From Akebia trifoliata (Eukaryota > Streptophyta > Magnoliopsida > Ranunculales > Lardizabalaceae): a stretch of 64,000 bases of DNA. The stretch spans positions 24,406,281 through 24,470,280 of the forward strand of contig CM030706.1 of NCBI GenBank assembly GCA_017979445.1, written 5' to 3'. The notes beneath the pieces are model-generated. The model was not told the origin of the DNA. It worked only from the letters and a program-made list of their open reading frames with translations, and ran no database searches. How positions within the stretch are numbered: position 1 is the first letter of the stretch; each line of letters starts with the position of its first letter. The position numbers and the translations under genes are program-made. Below, in pieces: positions 11,249-25,332 of the stretch.

Positions 11249-11602
11249 CATATGTATGTATCAATGCAGATTCATACACATTATGCATATGCATATATTT
11301 GTGTCTATGTGTGTGCATAAGGTGTGAGGTGTACTCTTCACCCAAAAATGTGCACCTCACTCATTCCTCATGCTAAGGCACACACATCTTCATCTGAGGC
11401 ATACACCTCAGCTGTTTTTACATGTTTTTCCTTGCACCTCAAGGCATTTTTATGAGGCTCTCCTATAACCTTTAAAATGTACTTTGCAGAAAAAATGCAA
11501 TATATTACAAAGAAATAATTTAAAGGAATATATGATTTGCAATCTCCCTAAGAAATTTCTTGATAAGAAACTCAGCAGTCTGATCAGCATTTTATGAATT
11601 AC
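11249..11602. other. Intron 4 remainder next to exon 4
   Basis: No coding exon. A stretch at about 11330-11460 is rich in AAGGTGTGAGG / CACCTCA words arranged in inverted fashion and may be a worn MITE. The rest is plain AT-rich intron. Confidence 0.4.
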
Positions 11603-11710
11603 CTCAGCAGCCTCTGCAGTCGATGAAAGGTAGTGATAATAATAATGGCGCAAAGCATCTACTACACAAGCAGGTGTGTTCTGCCAAACATCAAGGTTCT
11701 GGTCTGTAAC
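11603..11710 (-). CDS. RELCH-like gene, coding exon 4
   Basis: 108 nt, exactly 36 codons. Acceptor TTTCCTGCAG|GTTACAG and donor GCTGAG|GTAATT. It reads VTDQNLDVWQNTPACVVDAL then RHYYYHYLSSTAEAAE, directly continuing FYEE from exon 3. This is the last exon of the gene inside the window. Confidence 0.93.
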
Positions 11711-14700
11711 CTGCAGGAAAGGCATAGACAAGTTAGGATAATGTTCCAATAAATAGGAAAACAGAACTGCATCTAAGATAAATAAATGCTGAACGTACAT
11801 AGAAGGTACCAGTAATGTCAAAATGAAGTATTGGTGCCCATGTTGGAGCCCAATTTTAAACATTGGTGAATGTAAAAGAAAACGTAGGAAATATAACAAT
11901 TATAGGTGTGGATAAATACATATGTGATTATTAGCTCAAAGCTTTTCAATAAAACTTCTTAAAAAGTGATAGAACGTAATTCAAACATGTGGACAATTTG
12001 GAATTTTCCTTGATTACCATACAAGGCTTGTTAAGGAAGGTGGGGGGGCAATCGATCCCATCTCTGTTCCTCCATTATTACCTGTCTTACTCATCCTCTT
12101 ATTTCTCCTTGAATCTTAACCTGCAACTTGGTATCCAAGGAAAAAGTGGTTGTTACACCATTCCTGTGAATAGAAGACTCTTTTAGACCATGATTACCTT
12201 ACTGACGAGGTCAATAGTAACTGGCAACACCAAATACTCCAACAACCCATCCATATATATATATAGGCCTCGTTCTGGGGCCAACTATTTAGCCAATGTT
12301 TTGACCACCACATCTTGTCATACATGGGTTAGAAGTTTCAAAATGGGCTGATGTTTTATGAGGATGATCTCTATGATGAGGAGATACTCCTCACCAAAAA
12401 TCAGCCAATTCCAAAACTTCTAACCCCATGTTTATGAGTTGAAGAATCGTGAACCGTCCATTTTTTGTAAACCACTTTTGACGGGGTTAGAAGTTCGGAA
12501 TTGGCTGATTTTTTGGTGAGGATGATCTCCTCATCATAGAGATCATCCTTTCCAAGCCATGTCGGAAAAAAACGTGGTGGCCAAAATGTTGGCGCCCAAA
12601 CAGCTCCCTACATAGATATATATCGGGGAGCGTTCAAGGGACATAAGTAAAAACATATATAAAAAACAAGCATTTTTTCAAAATATGGACTCGAAGTTTC
12701 GGATTGAGCTGATTTTTTGTGAGGGTGATCTCTATGATGAGAAGATCATCTTCACAAAAAATCAGCCCAATCTGAACCTTCTAACCCCATCAAAAGTGAT
12801 TTAGAATATGGACCGTCAATTTTTACCAATAATTTGTAAACCACTTTTGATGGATTTAGAAGTTTCAGATTGGGCTGATTTTTTGTTTGTAGGGATCATC
12901 CTCACAAAAAATGAACTCCATCTGAAACTTTTAACCCATATTTTAAAAAAATGATTGTTTTTACATATGATTTTACTTATGTCCCTTAAACGCTCCTCAT
13001 ATATATATTTAGTAAAAAATCGACGGTCCACATTCTAAATCACTTTTGATGGGGTTAGAAGGTTCAGATTGAACTGATTTTTTGTGAGGATGATCTTCTC
13101 ATCATAGAGATCATCCTCACAAAAAATAAGCTCAATGCGAAACTTCTAACCCATATTTTGAAAAACTGATTGTTTTTTCATATGTTTTTACTTGTCCCTT
13201 GAATGCTCCCTATGTATATATATTTGATGACGGGGCTTTTGGACCCATAGGGCCAACAAACAGAGATGAGGCAACTGGCCTCTTAGAGCACCATATCTCG
13301 CCCAAATCCCCTGGGTACATGCAATATCGCACAAACCACACACACACAACTATGTGGATTGGGTTCAACACAAAAAATCAGCCCATTCCGAAACTTTTAA
13401 CCCATATAGGACAAAACACTTTGGCTAGGAAGTTGGCAACCAAACACACTACCCTATATGGGTGCGGTTCATGGGATAACAACTGTGACAACATCTATGA
13501 CAACGGTTTTTGTCTTTTATGGGTTAGAAATTTTGGAATGGGCTTATTTTTTGTGAGGATAATCTCCTCACCATAGAGATTTATCCTCACCAAAAATCAG
13601 CTCAGTCTGAAACTTATAACCCCATCAAAAGTGGTTTATAAAAATCCGTTGTCATAGATGTTATCACAATTGTTGTCCCATGAAGGTTGGGATTGGGGGA
13701 CAGCTAGTTGTTACAACTTTTGCATTGCCTAGATGCATCCATTTTACAAGATCCAACAGCATCTAACGTTGATGTAAAAAGATTGAAAAAATGGAAGACA
13801 TCCGGATGGTATTGTAAAAAATGTAGTAACAAATAGTTGTCCCTTGATCATGGCCTTGTGTATATATATATATATATGGGTCAAGTTCAGCGGCCAACAT
13901 TCGGGAGCCAAACTTTGTCTTATATGGGTTAAAAGTTTTGGAATGGGCTGATTATTTTGTGAGGATGATCTCTATGGTAAGGAAAGATCATCCTCACAAA
14001 AATCAGCTCATTTTGAAACTTCTAACCCCATCAAAAGTAGTTTACAAATTAACGGTAAAAATCGACGGTCCACAATTCTTCAACTTGTAAATCCCTTATG
14101 ATGGGGTTAGAAGTTTCAAAATGGGCTGATTTTTTTATCTCCTTACCATAGAGACATCCTCACAAAAAATCAGCCCAATCCAAAATTTTAACCCATATAT
14201 ATATATATATATATATTATAAAACACAACTGAGTTGGTCAATTGAGAGACACAACCCCTTGTATGGGACCCACTTTATTGTTTTTTTCTTTTTACCCCCT
14301 CAACTGTATTTTCACTGCTCTAACTTAAATATATTTTCTCTTTGACCGCTTTTAACCTATTTTATTGTTTTTCATCTTTCATCCCTTTAACCTCAAATTT
14401 CTTTAATAATACCCTTTCAACTTTATTTTTTTTTACTTTTATGCCCTTAACCCTCCCATCAAACTATAGTTTTGTAGGACCCACTTTATTTCTTTTACAC
14501 TTCACCCCTTATAACTTTACTACATTTCCTCTTTTACTCCTTTAAGTCACTTTATTGTTTTTCATCTTTTACCCCTTTAACCTTAAAAAATTTCAATAAT
14601 ACCCCAAACCCACTAATTTTATGTTATGTTCACGGGTCGTGTTAAAAAATTTCCACTACGTACTCCAACTTCACTTTTTTTTTTTCTTTTACCCCCTTAA

Positions 14701-17700
14701 CCCGAAAGAGGATACCCATGCCTTAAGCACGGGTGAACTCTATATATAGATATATGAGCAGTGTTCGATTGCCAAAGTTTTTTCCTATATGGGCTAAAAG
14801 TTTCAGAATGCGCTGATTTATTGTGAGGATGATCTCTATGGTGACGAGATCATCCTCACAAAAAATCAGCCCGTTCCACAACTTCTAACCCCATCAAAAG
14901 TGGTTTACAAATTAACAGTCCATGATTCTTCAACTTATATACTAAGGTTAGAAGTTTCAGAATGGACTGATTTTTTGTGAGAATGATCTCTACGCCCTAG
15001 AGATCCTCACAAAAAAATCTGCCAATTCCGAAATTTTTAGCCCATACAGGACAAAACACTTTGGCTATGTTTTTTGCCACGATCAAGATCCGGGTTCTAT
15101 ATGGGTTAGTAGTTTTGGAATGGACAGATTTTTGGTGAGAGGATGATCTCTATGGTGAGGAGATCATCCTCACTGAAAATCATCCATTCCGAAACTTCTA
15201 ACCTACATAGGACAAAACATGTTGGATAAAACGTTGGATCCCGGTCCTGGTGTATATAAATAGAAAATATTGTGAGATAGAACTCTTGTTTTGTTTATTA
15301 AATGAATTTAGTTATGTTTCTGCTGCAGTATATTGTACCATTGTCAAAAATCATTGTATTATGTATTTATCATCATATGACAGATTTCAAATCCCGAGAT
15401 TGTAACACTTAATCATGGGTATGATAGTTCGAATTTGGGGGTGTAACAATGTCTATCTCTAGTAGCAAAGTAATCAGTGTTATTGTACTTATTAGAGGCA
15501 GCAAAAAGGAAGAGGCCACTGTTGAATATCAACAGTTAAGATCAGCAGTGACCTATATTTAATTATGCTAAATATTAACATTATGACTTATATGCTAAAT
15601 ATTGGTATTGAGCACCATTTTCAGACAGGTGTACTAGATGCATCCTGTAGAAATGCATTGAAACAACCTGGAAACTTTAGAAGAAATCTAATAGATAATT
15701 CTCACGCACCTCTTCATAAAATGTCATTGCAGTAAGCCGGTATCCTGCTAGAAGCAAGTATTCCTTTATAGCACAGTTAAGATCTCTGCGTTCATTTTCC
15801 TTCAAAGGACCAAAATCAGAAAAGAGGGTGTCCCTCTTTTCCAGTTGAAAATTTGGTCCCTCACCCACCGAAGCATCTAAACCCGACCCTGTAAAAACAA
15901 CTCAAGAAAGTAAAGAAGCTTATAAGTCTAGTGTCACAAGGCAACCCACATCATTCACAAAAGTACTGAAGAAACCAAATAGCACCTCCAGTAACATGCC
16001 ATTACAAATAGTTACACTGTCTACTAGTGATACAACAATCTCAAGCATGGCTGCAAACTCATTAACAATCAAAGCATATGTACAATGTATAGAGTTTAGG
16101 AAGGTTTTTCCAATCAACTAGTAATTACATTCAAGTTTGCACATCCAATGTTGATTTCAAACTCCGTTGTTTAGCCACATATAACCGTTACATGAAAGTT
16201 TAAATAAGTACTTTATGATCATTGATTTATCTATCAATCATTTGTGATCTTATTTCACGAATCTCGAGGTACATCTATAAAATTTGTTGTCGACAAATTT
16301 CTAGCACGCCCGATGGGACTATTTCAACCTCTCATTTTTCAGTCAACTGCAAAAACACCAACAACAACATCAATGGCATCTCGCACCGCCAATGTTATGG
16401 CACCAGCTACTGCTGAAACAGGTAAGAAAATCCTTTTCTCCAACTCTAAATCTATCCAGGTTGTCAATCGCGATCATCCTGTGACACGAACAATGACGAA
16501 AACTAGTGGTTCCAAACTGGTTGAGCCTTTCCAGCATCACTCCAAGAAATATGCCATAAAAACGATACTCGCAACAAAGACATTGTGGAAAACAACTCAT
16601 CGAATTCTGAATCCGATTTGAAGTCAAGTAAGGGATTTTCTAGATCTCTACAATCACTTCCCCGTCGCAAACTCACACCTCTATTAGAGCAGTGATGACA
16701 GATGGAGCACTAACGATGGAAGAATAAGTAGTCCAGTTGGCAAACACCATCAATAGGTTCACAAAAACAATGTAAGAAAAGGACATTCAAATTGCCACCC
16801 TAGTCAGCCATTTGGAACAAAAAGACAAAGAGAATGAATCAAGTGTTGGACCCTCGCATCTTCCAAGATTCATTCCAAAAACGTACATACCTCCGCTTGA
16901 AGAACAACAACAAGGAGATTATTCCGGCTTGCAAAATGTTGCGCGAGACCCACCACAAGTATTTGTCACTTCGTTTTCTATTCAACAAATGCAAGCAATG
17001 ATCACTAACACAATTCGCGCTCAGTATGGGGGCATGCCACAGTCATCATTGGTCTACTCCAAACTCTATACTCAACGCATTGAGCAAATGCATTTTCTGG
17101 CAAGATATCAACCGCCAAAATTCTAACCATTCGAGGGAAAAGGCAATCTAAAACAGCACATTGCCCACTTCGTCGAAACACACACTTGAGGGGGCATTTG
17201 TAGGCATCAAAATGTAAACGGGCCTCGTCGCCTTCCGAACTAGCGAAAAGCCTTTAAATCTAAAATGGGCCCACACATTTAAATTAAGGTCCATTGACTG
17301 GGACGAGCCTTATATAGTTTGAATTTGGGTTTTCGCAGATAAAAACCATGATCTAACAAATCCAATTGATCAGCATTAATTATTGGGCCCATACAACCAA
17401 CAAATGGGTTAGCCCTTGGTTAAGCCCAAAACCTATTAAAATGGGTTGGATCAATAATCAAATACCATTTAAACTGATTATGTAAAATTCGGTTAAGTTA
17501 GGGGCATATTTGAAAATATCCTCTTACTTTAAGTCTATAAATACTAGAGCCTCTCTCATTTAGAGGGGAGGAGAATCACTTTCTTAGAAGACAGAAGCTC
17601 TCCCACTAGAGAATCTCTCAAGCCATCCTCCAAAGACAAAGCACAATTCTTTAAGAGACTCGAACTCCAATTAAAGAGAAGATCAAACTCAAATCCCTTC

Positions 17701-20700
17701 TCTAGAAACCAAGAAATCCTTCTTAGCCAATAAAGCACAAAGTCCAAAGAGAAGAAAATTTACAGAAGATCAAGCACAAACAAAGCTACCATCAAGGCAA
17801 CCTTCTCAATTAATCACGCGCAAAGTCTAGAGAGAAAAAAGCTACACACGTCATCTTTATTTTTGTACTTGACCGTTAATCAAAGGAAAATACTAAAATT
17901 TGTACTCCCATTTTTATCAAAATCAATATAAAATCATTTGCAATCTAATTTCACGAATCTCAAGGTAGATTTGTGAAATTTATTGTCAACAGATGTAAAG
18001 ATCTGAATTGAATAGCATAGAAAAATTCATTAATGAGAAGTAATGTGCAAACGTGGTTGTGTGCTCTTCTATGTTGGGGCAAGAGATATTCAAAGCTTGC
18101 TGCTTCTGTAAAGGAGGTCCTACGTCATCAATCACACTGGATTCCAGAGATCAGGTTGCAACCTCCACCAATATCAAGGAGGTTATAATTTCATTGAGCT
18201 TTCTACATTGCTTTTAAGAAATAACCAATTCAAACCTGTCTGAAGAGAGATTAGTGCTTGATTTGAACTGAATTTTAAAGATTGATTTGATTGACATTGA
18301 ATTCCATTAATAGATATACCCAAGAAGTTGACATCTTGTGATATTCCTTCTATCAAAGCAAGCTCTAATTCCTTAGAAAAGGTTTCAAAACTTTTACACC
18401 TGAGAGAAGTGGAAAGTTGATATGATCATTGTTGGGGTGTATGTGTATGGTGTGTGATAATGCCCTAAATACTACAAATTACCCTATTAACGATAGGGCC
18501 TTACCTAACTATTTCGCATATAACTCTCAACCTACATGTAAACTCATATAGTTTCTCTCCATCATTGTATCGTCGGATCTCTTACATATTCTGGGATCTA
18601 TTCAGATCAATAGATATGTATATTGCATGTCCCATGCATAACCACTCTAGAGTTTTTTTTGAACTCTAAGATCATGATTGGGATGACTAAAGATTCAAGA
18701 TCATGAAGATCCCGAGGACCAATAATGTGAAACACAAATCAAGTCAACAATAATGGATTCCAACAAAAAAATTTGTAATTATTTAGGTTGCAGCTCATTT
18801 GGGTCTAGAGTTACAATTTTATCTCATTTATTCATTGGGATTAGTTTTAGATTCAATTATTTTATTTTTGATGTATTTTAATTGGACAACTCAGTTAGCT
18901 ATGACACTATAATACATCCCATGCATAATTCATTCCAATAACCATATCAGAAATTTTTCTGGTTTATAGTTTGTTGCCAAGATTTAAAATAGATCTTTTT
19001 TTTTCTCTTTCTCTAATGTCCTTATAAAACTCATCAATCTACCACCAAGACTTGTAATGGTCCTTTTAATTTAGAGTGTTTTAGCAACAGGTAACATGAG
19101 GGAGGGAATGGGATGAAGCGTAATATTTTCTAAATGAGAGTAAAATGTGACAACATTGCAAGTGATGGGGGATAGAGTTAATGAGATCAAGAAAGGATGA
19201 TTGAAGAGAGTGGCTCGTAAGTAGGGATAAAAAATTCATTGTGCGCTCTTATCACAAAAATTCCTTTTGTTGTGTGCGGGGGCTTTGGAAAGAGGTGAAC
19301 AGAAGGGTGTTCCAGAGAGAGGAAAAGACTCCAAGAATTCATTTTGGCTATCTTGGGTTGGATGTTTCTGTGAAGCAAGTTGTCCAAGAGTTTGAAGGGG
19401 TGTTTTTTGAAAATTTTGTTTTTAAGGGGGACTCTCTTTGCCATATGTAGCTAGCTTGGGGGAAAGTTTCTTTTTGTTTGTGTTGTTTCTTTCTTTTGCT
19501 TCTTTTTTGCTTTTTCCTTTTTGTTATAAAGGGGCCACCTCGGCCACTTTTTCTTTTCTTTATTAATTAATAATTAATAAAATCTTATACTTATAAATAA
19601 AAAGTTAAAAATATAAAAATCCATATCCAATGGCTTGCGTGGATGACTAAAAGATAGAGATTTATTTAAGGAAGTGAGCAACTTTCCTGATTGGCAAGGA
19701 TTTTAGTGAAGAAGGTAGATCGATGTTATGCCAATTACAGCTGTACACATTCTCTTGACGGCCATGGTTATATGATTTAAATAAATAAACATATAATAAG
19801 CTTATACAGTTACACCATAAAAGTATGAAAGTAACACTTCCAATGAAGCGACCACAATAATCAACCTCACAACAAGTTCTCTACTCTAAAGAACCAAAAT
19901 TCTAATGTGTCATAAAGAAAAGAAAATAAGTGTTCACAAGGCAGGTGCACGAAACCTAGTTGACATTTGTCAAATTCTTTTCATTTGGGAAAACTAATGC
20001 AGTGACAAGATGTGGAGTGGAGGGTCACACAATATTGCCAATATCATTGTCCAAAACCAATTTAAAAGGAGGATCTGCTTATCAAAAAAAAAAATTTAAG
20101 GAGGATCTGCTTATTGGCATGATCCATTATCCTTTGTGTGGAAAGTCTTGTCTGGATTTAAAACTAGTGATTGTCCTAATTATATTATAAATCAAATCTT
20201 GCGTCTCTCAAGAAAGGTTGTTAAGTAGACTTCTTGTGTTTATATGTGACTGTTATATGTAAATTAGGGGGAGTGGGAAAGGGGTGGCCCATTGAATATG
20301 GTAAGAGATATTTGGACTAGCATAGGAAAAATTGATTTAATGAGAATTTCGAGTGCTCATCTAGATGTGTGCATCTCTAGGGGTTGAGATAGTCAGATAT
20401 GCCTCCTTCCTTGAAAGAAGCTAAGACTTTCCCTTACCCATCTAACCCATTTCTACATATCAACCTGCAACCTTCAACAATGCTGGTCCTAATGACTAAT
20501 TTGTTTACACAGATTTGAAAAGATCTTAGTCCCCGATAGGATTTAAACTTATGTTAAAGGCTGCACCAACCATGCTCTCAATGGCAGTGTGATGGAAACT
20601 CCTAGCCAAAAGGTATTCCAAAAGAAAATCTTCAAGAAATGAAAAGAAATTGTTCATCATGATTTTAAGTTCAAGCTTTGTCAAATTAACACCTTAGATC

Positions 20701-22911
20701 ATCCATCATATGCTAGTAACAATTCAGAGAGATTATGTTTGCAAGCTCCATGGAGAGGAGATTAAATGTCTATAAGACTTAGATAAACAATGTGCCATGT
20801 TTAACTTGTAGACAGCATTATTCACAAAGATGATGCACCATTAACATGTTTAAACTTAGCAAAGAAAATTTTATATGTCGAAGACACTAGATAGAAAAGG
20901 ACATATCACTGTAACCATAATGGCATCAAAAAGGGAAGACTTACCACTCGATTCAATCACAGGGGATACAGCTCTCTTTTGCAATTCTGCCTTAAGTCTC
21001 AAAATATCTTCTTGGGCTAAACGAAGCTCATATTCACTGATTGCCAATTTTTCTTCAAAAATTTCTTTCTCTTCTAGCAAACTCTGAGGGTCTGCAACTG
21101 CTTCCATAAAAAAAAATGGAAACAGAAATTACTTCGTTATGTTTCAAAATTGATAACAGTAATAAAAGTCTTGGAGAAATAATTTTCATCCAGTCAACAA
21201 GTTCCCTATGCTACTTCATCAAAAAAAAAGCGGATGGAAAACAAGGAATAAAGATCAAAAAAACTACAGAACTATAGCAAAAGCCAAGAATCTAGACCTG
21301 GTACTACATCAATTATCTTATAATTAGGTTTTGCAACCAACGTGGCTAAGCAGAAAAAGATGCCCATTAGCAGCTTAGGTTCAACTTATTTTGCTGGCTG
21401 ACCATTTTCATTTTTCAAATTATCACTTGCCTGAAAAAACCACCCAGTTTTAAGACTTTTCTCTTTGCCCATTTTTAACTTTCATCTTCTATTCTAAGAT
21501 ACCAAGACATGGATACAGACATGCTACAAAATTCCGTTTAGTTTCAGTTTGTCTAGGCAGAAGCATCTCACAATTAGGCATGGCAGAAATTGATGGGGAC
21601 ATCAGAAATGAAGCAAGTAGAAAATTATGTTTGATTCATTTGATACAGAAGGTTTTGGCTTGAATCGGCGAGACATTGACATATTCAAAGAAAACAAAAC
21701 ACTAAGGATTTAAAAATATATATATGAAAAAGAAATATTCAAATCCAATGGAGAGACATCACTACGTGAAAAATGATCAAATTAAATGGCTAGACATCAC
21801 CAATAATGCTGATTTTTGGTATGCATCCCCATCCAGAATTGGGTCAAATATTTGTGTGCTCGTGAATCCCTGCAAGAGGCTGCCTCTTGGCATTCCATTG
21901 GAGGATGATCAGAATTGGTATTAGAACAAGTTTAGTCACTGTCAAAAGTGTTAGAAGAGCCCCAAATTTTTTACCTAATTTCAATGAAACACTCACCACA
22001 AAAGAGGCAAGAAAAAATATGTTTACGGTCTAAAAATAACCACTTTCCAACTCCTGTGGTGATTGACGTGCTCGCCAGTGACCTTTTTTATGCCTGACAA
22101 AGTCTTGAAAGTTCCCACATAAAACAAATTTTTAGCAGTGTATTGAGTCAGTGCTTCACAGTGTGACCTAAACATGTCTCGGCAAAACCAATCCCAAATA
22201 AAGCATTTACCCTAGGTGAAAGCAAGGTTTGATTGAACAAATCTACAACTTAAAAGATTGGGTTGGCCAAATCAGATTCAAATCTAACTTATACTTGAAT
22301 TGAAGAGAGACTTCACCAGATTTCGAAAGAGCAAAAATAAAATGTGTGTATGGCTTGGTGTACCAATATCAGTCCGTCCTCAACTGTTGGAGGCCCAATC
22401 AAAATCATGGAATCAGCTTGTTTATTTTTTCATCACTCATCTCAAGAGCAACCATAAGGGCACTTTGTACATATTGCAGTAATATAATTCAATGCATCTA
22501 TCATTGATGTTGCTCAATTCAAGGGTCAATGATTTCCAATGAGTGTAAAGTGGACAAGTCTGACATCGGAAAAGTGATCTGTAGAATTCAGTTTTGCATG
22601 TTGACCTTGATTCTTAGTCTCAATCTCAATAAAGGATTTGGAGAAAACTAAGGGTATGTTTGATTGCACATGGAAAATAGGGTGGAAAATCAATTTCCAT
22701 GGAAAATGACATTTTTCAAGTGTTTGATTGCACATGGAAATGGAAATTCATTTTCCACCCCAATCAAAAAGTCCACCAAAACATGGATTTCACTTTCCCA
22801 CCCATATGGTGGGAAAATGAAATCCACCCATATTTTCCATCCTCAATTCTTCCCTACCACCACCATCACCATTACACTAACCTCGCCGTCGTCACCATTG
22901 CCGTCGCCGTC

Positions 22912-22967
<56 letters not shown>

Positions 22968-25301
22968 TCTTCTCCATCCCTCACCTCCTCCGCCACCACG
23001 TTCTCCCCCCATCTTCCTCATCATCATCTTCCTCACTTACCTCCGTCGCCGTCGCCACCGCTACCGTCGTCACATCCTCCCCCCTCCTCTCTTCTTCTTT
23101 TTTCTCATATTTTTTCCATGATTTTATCCAAGTAAAATCAAACAATGGAATTTGATTTTCCAACCCTACCTATTTTCCACAACTATTTTTCCATAAATTT
23201 CAAATTCCATGGAAAGTGACTTTCCATGCAATCAAACATACCCTAAATGGAAAATGTAGATTGTGCTTCCTGTTGAACTCATAGACATTGTTAATATGGC
23301 TTCTTGGGAATAGAGTTCACCATCCTTGGTGCTTCAAGACCATTGAGTAGAGTTCAAGAAGAATACCTATCATCAAAATATTATCAGCAAAACTTGAGGC
23401 CAAGTTTTTTCTAAGCAGAGGAGAATTTGATGTGCATCATTTGCAGCACCATAAGAGATGAACAAGGAAGATCTTGCGCGAAATGAAGCAAACAGAGGCC
23501 CAGCAAGAGTAGTCTATGAACTAGGAGATATTAAAAACTTTTGAATGATTGATTTTTAATTGTGTTTAGGTTTCGTGATTTTTACATAATTTTTGGAAGA
23601 TGTGTGGTTAAGGTGATTTTAGACGTTTAGGAAATCCTACAGTTGGGAGTGACCTAGAGTTTTGGGGTGTGATACATGTAACTAGCAAGTGGCCTTGTTT
23701 TCACTATACTTATGTTTCCTTCCTCTTTTGTTTGTAGTTCCTAGCTAAGTCACCCCAATCTTTTAAGCTTCTCCCCTTGTACTAGCTTTATTTGCCAAGT
23801 CTTAGTAAAATTTATGCTCGAGCAAGTACTTTTTGAGCAATCTGGGATGGACAGGTGGGAGAGATGCTTCTCATAAGTTCCTTCCATTCGGCTCTTTTGA
23901 CTGAAATTATAGTGTCTTTCCCATCTTCTCACATTTGGGGGGCAAAGGTTCCTTCCAAGGTATCTTTTTTTTTATTTGGTTAGCCACTTCTGACAAAATC
24001 CTCACACTAGATCACTTAATAAAGAGAGGGTTTGTTATGCCAAATTTTTGTCACTTGTGTAAGATAAAAAGTGAATCGGCAGATCATATCTTGGTGTATT
24101 GTCCATTCGTCCATAGATTATGATCTCACTTTCTCTCCTTATTCTGAATCAGTTGGATCATTCCAAAATCAATAAATTCTTAGTTCCAAGTTTGGATTTA
24201 AAATGTGTTCCTGGGTAGGAAAAGAATTCTTTGGGCTTGCTGTTTTTCTTTTTTTTCTTTTTTTGCCATTTGTAGGGGAACTTGTTAAGAGAAGAATAGG
24301 AGAGTCTTCCAAGGGGTGTGGAGAGCATGCTCCAGACTTGATTGTGCAAATACTACTGCTGTGGTTTTATTGAGGAAAATTAGCTCTTGAATTGAAAAGG
24401 AGTGATTTTTCTAGGAGTTGTTTTTAAATGGGATTCTTTGGGTGCAATGTAAGAGGTATGTTGATTGTAGGCTGGTTATCTCGACTGCCTATTGTAATAG
24501 AAATAAATAAATTTCACTTATCAAAAGAAATAAAATTATGCACCAAATGTTAAAAAGAGGAGAAGGAGTTTATTATTACATTTGAATGTTATATCTATTG
24601 TGAGAGAGTGCACTAATTCCACTTTGTATGTAATGGAGTCTTCGTGGACACAGTCAAGGAGTCCATTCATGAACTCAAGTCAATCACACTGAGAAGTCCA
24701 CAAAGGCGACTTCAATCAATGGTTTATGATCCCGTCATCAATGATTATAGAGGTTGAAGACCCCCATTCATCACCTATCACTCCTATTCTCAACCCATAA
24801 ATGAAATCCTTAATTTCCTTCTTGTTTTTCATTTCGTTTTTCCTATAGTTTCAATTTGGTAGTGTAACCAAAATTTTCCAAATGCATCAAATGTCTAGAT
24901 ATGATTCATTGATTCTCCTGCTTTTTTAATTCTTAGTTTTAAAAGTAATAAAGTTATTATTTTTTTAAAATAATTTCATCTATTCTACCACACTTCCCGT
25001 GAAAAATCAAGATCCAATTGATTACTTCGTGATTCTAATCAGAACTAATTACACTCGAATACAAGCAAGGATGTTGTTCTTTCATGTCACCTTGCTCGCT
25101 CAAAAATTGCAATTTAAATGAATTATGCCATGCATTCTTCTATGAAACGTGCGCAATTGAGAGTAAGATCTTCCTTATGAACCCAAATTATACATCAAAA
25201 ACTATTAATTCAACAAATTAGGAAAACAAATACTCAAAAGAAAAGATGTAACTGGGAGAGATCGAATCATAGAGATTTAGAAACAAATCAAAACCGCAAT
25301 A

Positions 25302-25332
<31 letters not shown>

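Noticed and set aside
11450..11899. 149-codon minus-strand open frame taken as a whole gene
   Set aside because: Only its centre (11710-11603) is coding, as exon 4; both flanks are intron with good splice sites at the borders.
13199..13576. 125-codon plus-strand frame
   Set aside because: It runs across fold-back units and TA tracts; no domain and no splice or start context.
14700..14741. Possible Helitron 3' end (hairpin ACCCATGC/GCACGGGT)
   Set aside because: No clear CTRR terminus and no matching 5' TC end; kept only as a remark.
18430..18960. Possible copia LTR starting TGTTGGGGTG
   Set aside because: No matching end, partner LTR, primer site or coding remnant.
21593..21610. TGATGGGGACATCAGAAATG resembling the start of the small LTR family
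   Set aside because: Similarity ends after about 14 bases; no LTR body or partner follows.
22664..23155. Open frames of 163 and 140 codons with long Ser/Leu runs
   Set aside because: They arise from the CT microsatellite and pyrimidine-rich filler of a Tourist-like MITE; no domain or start context.
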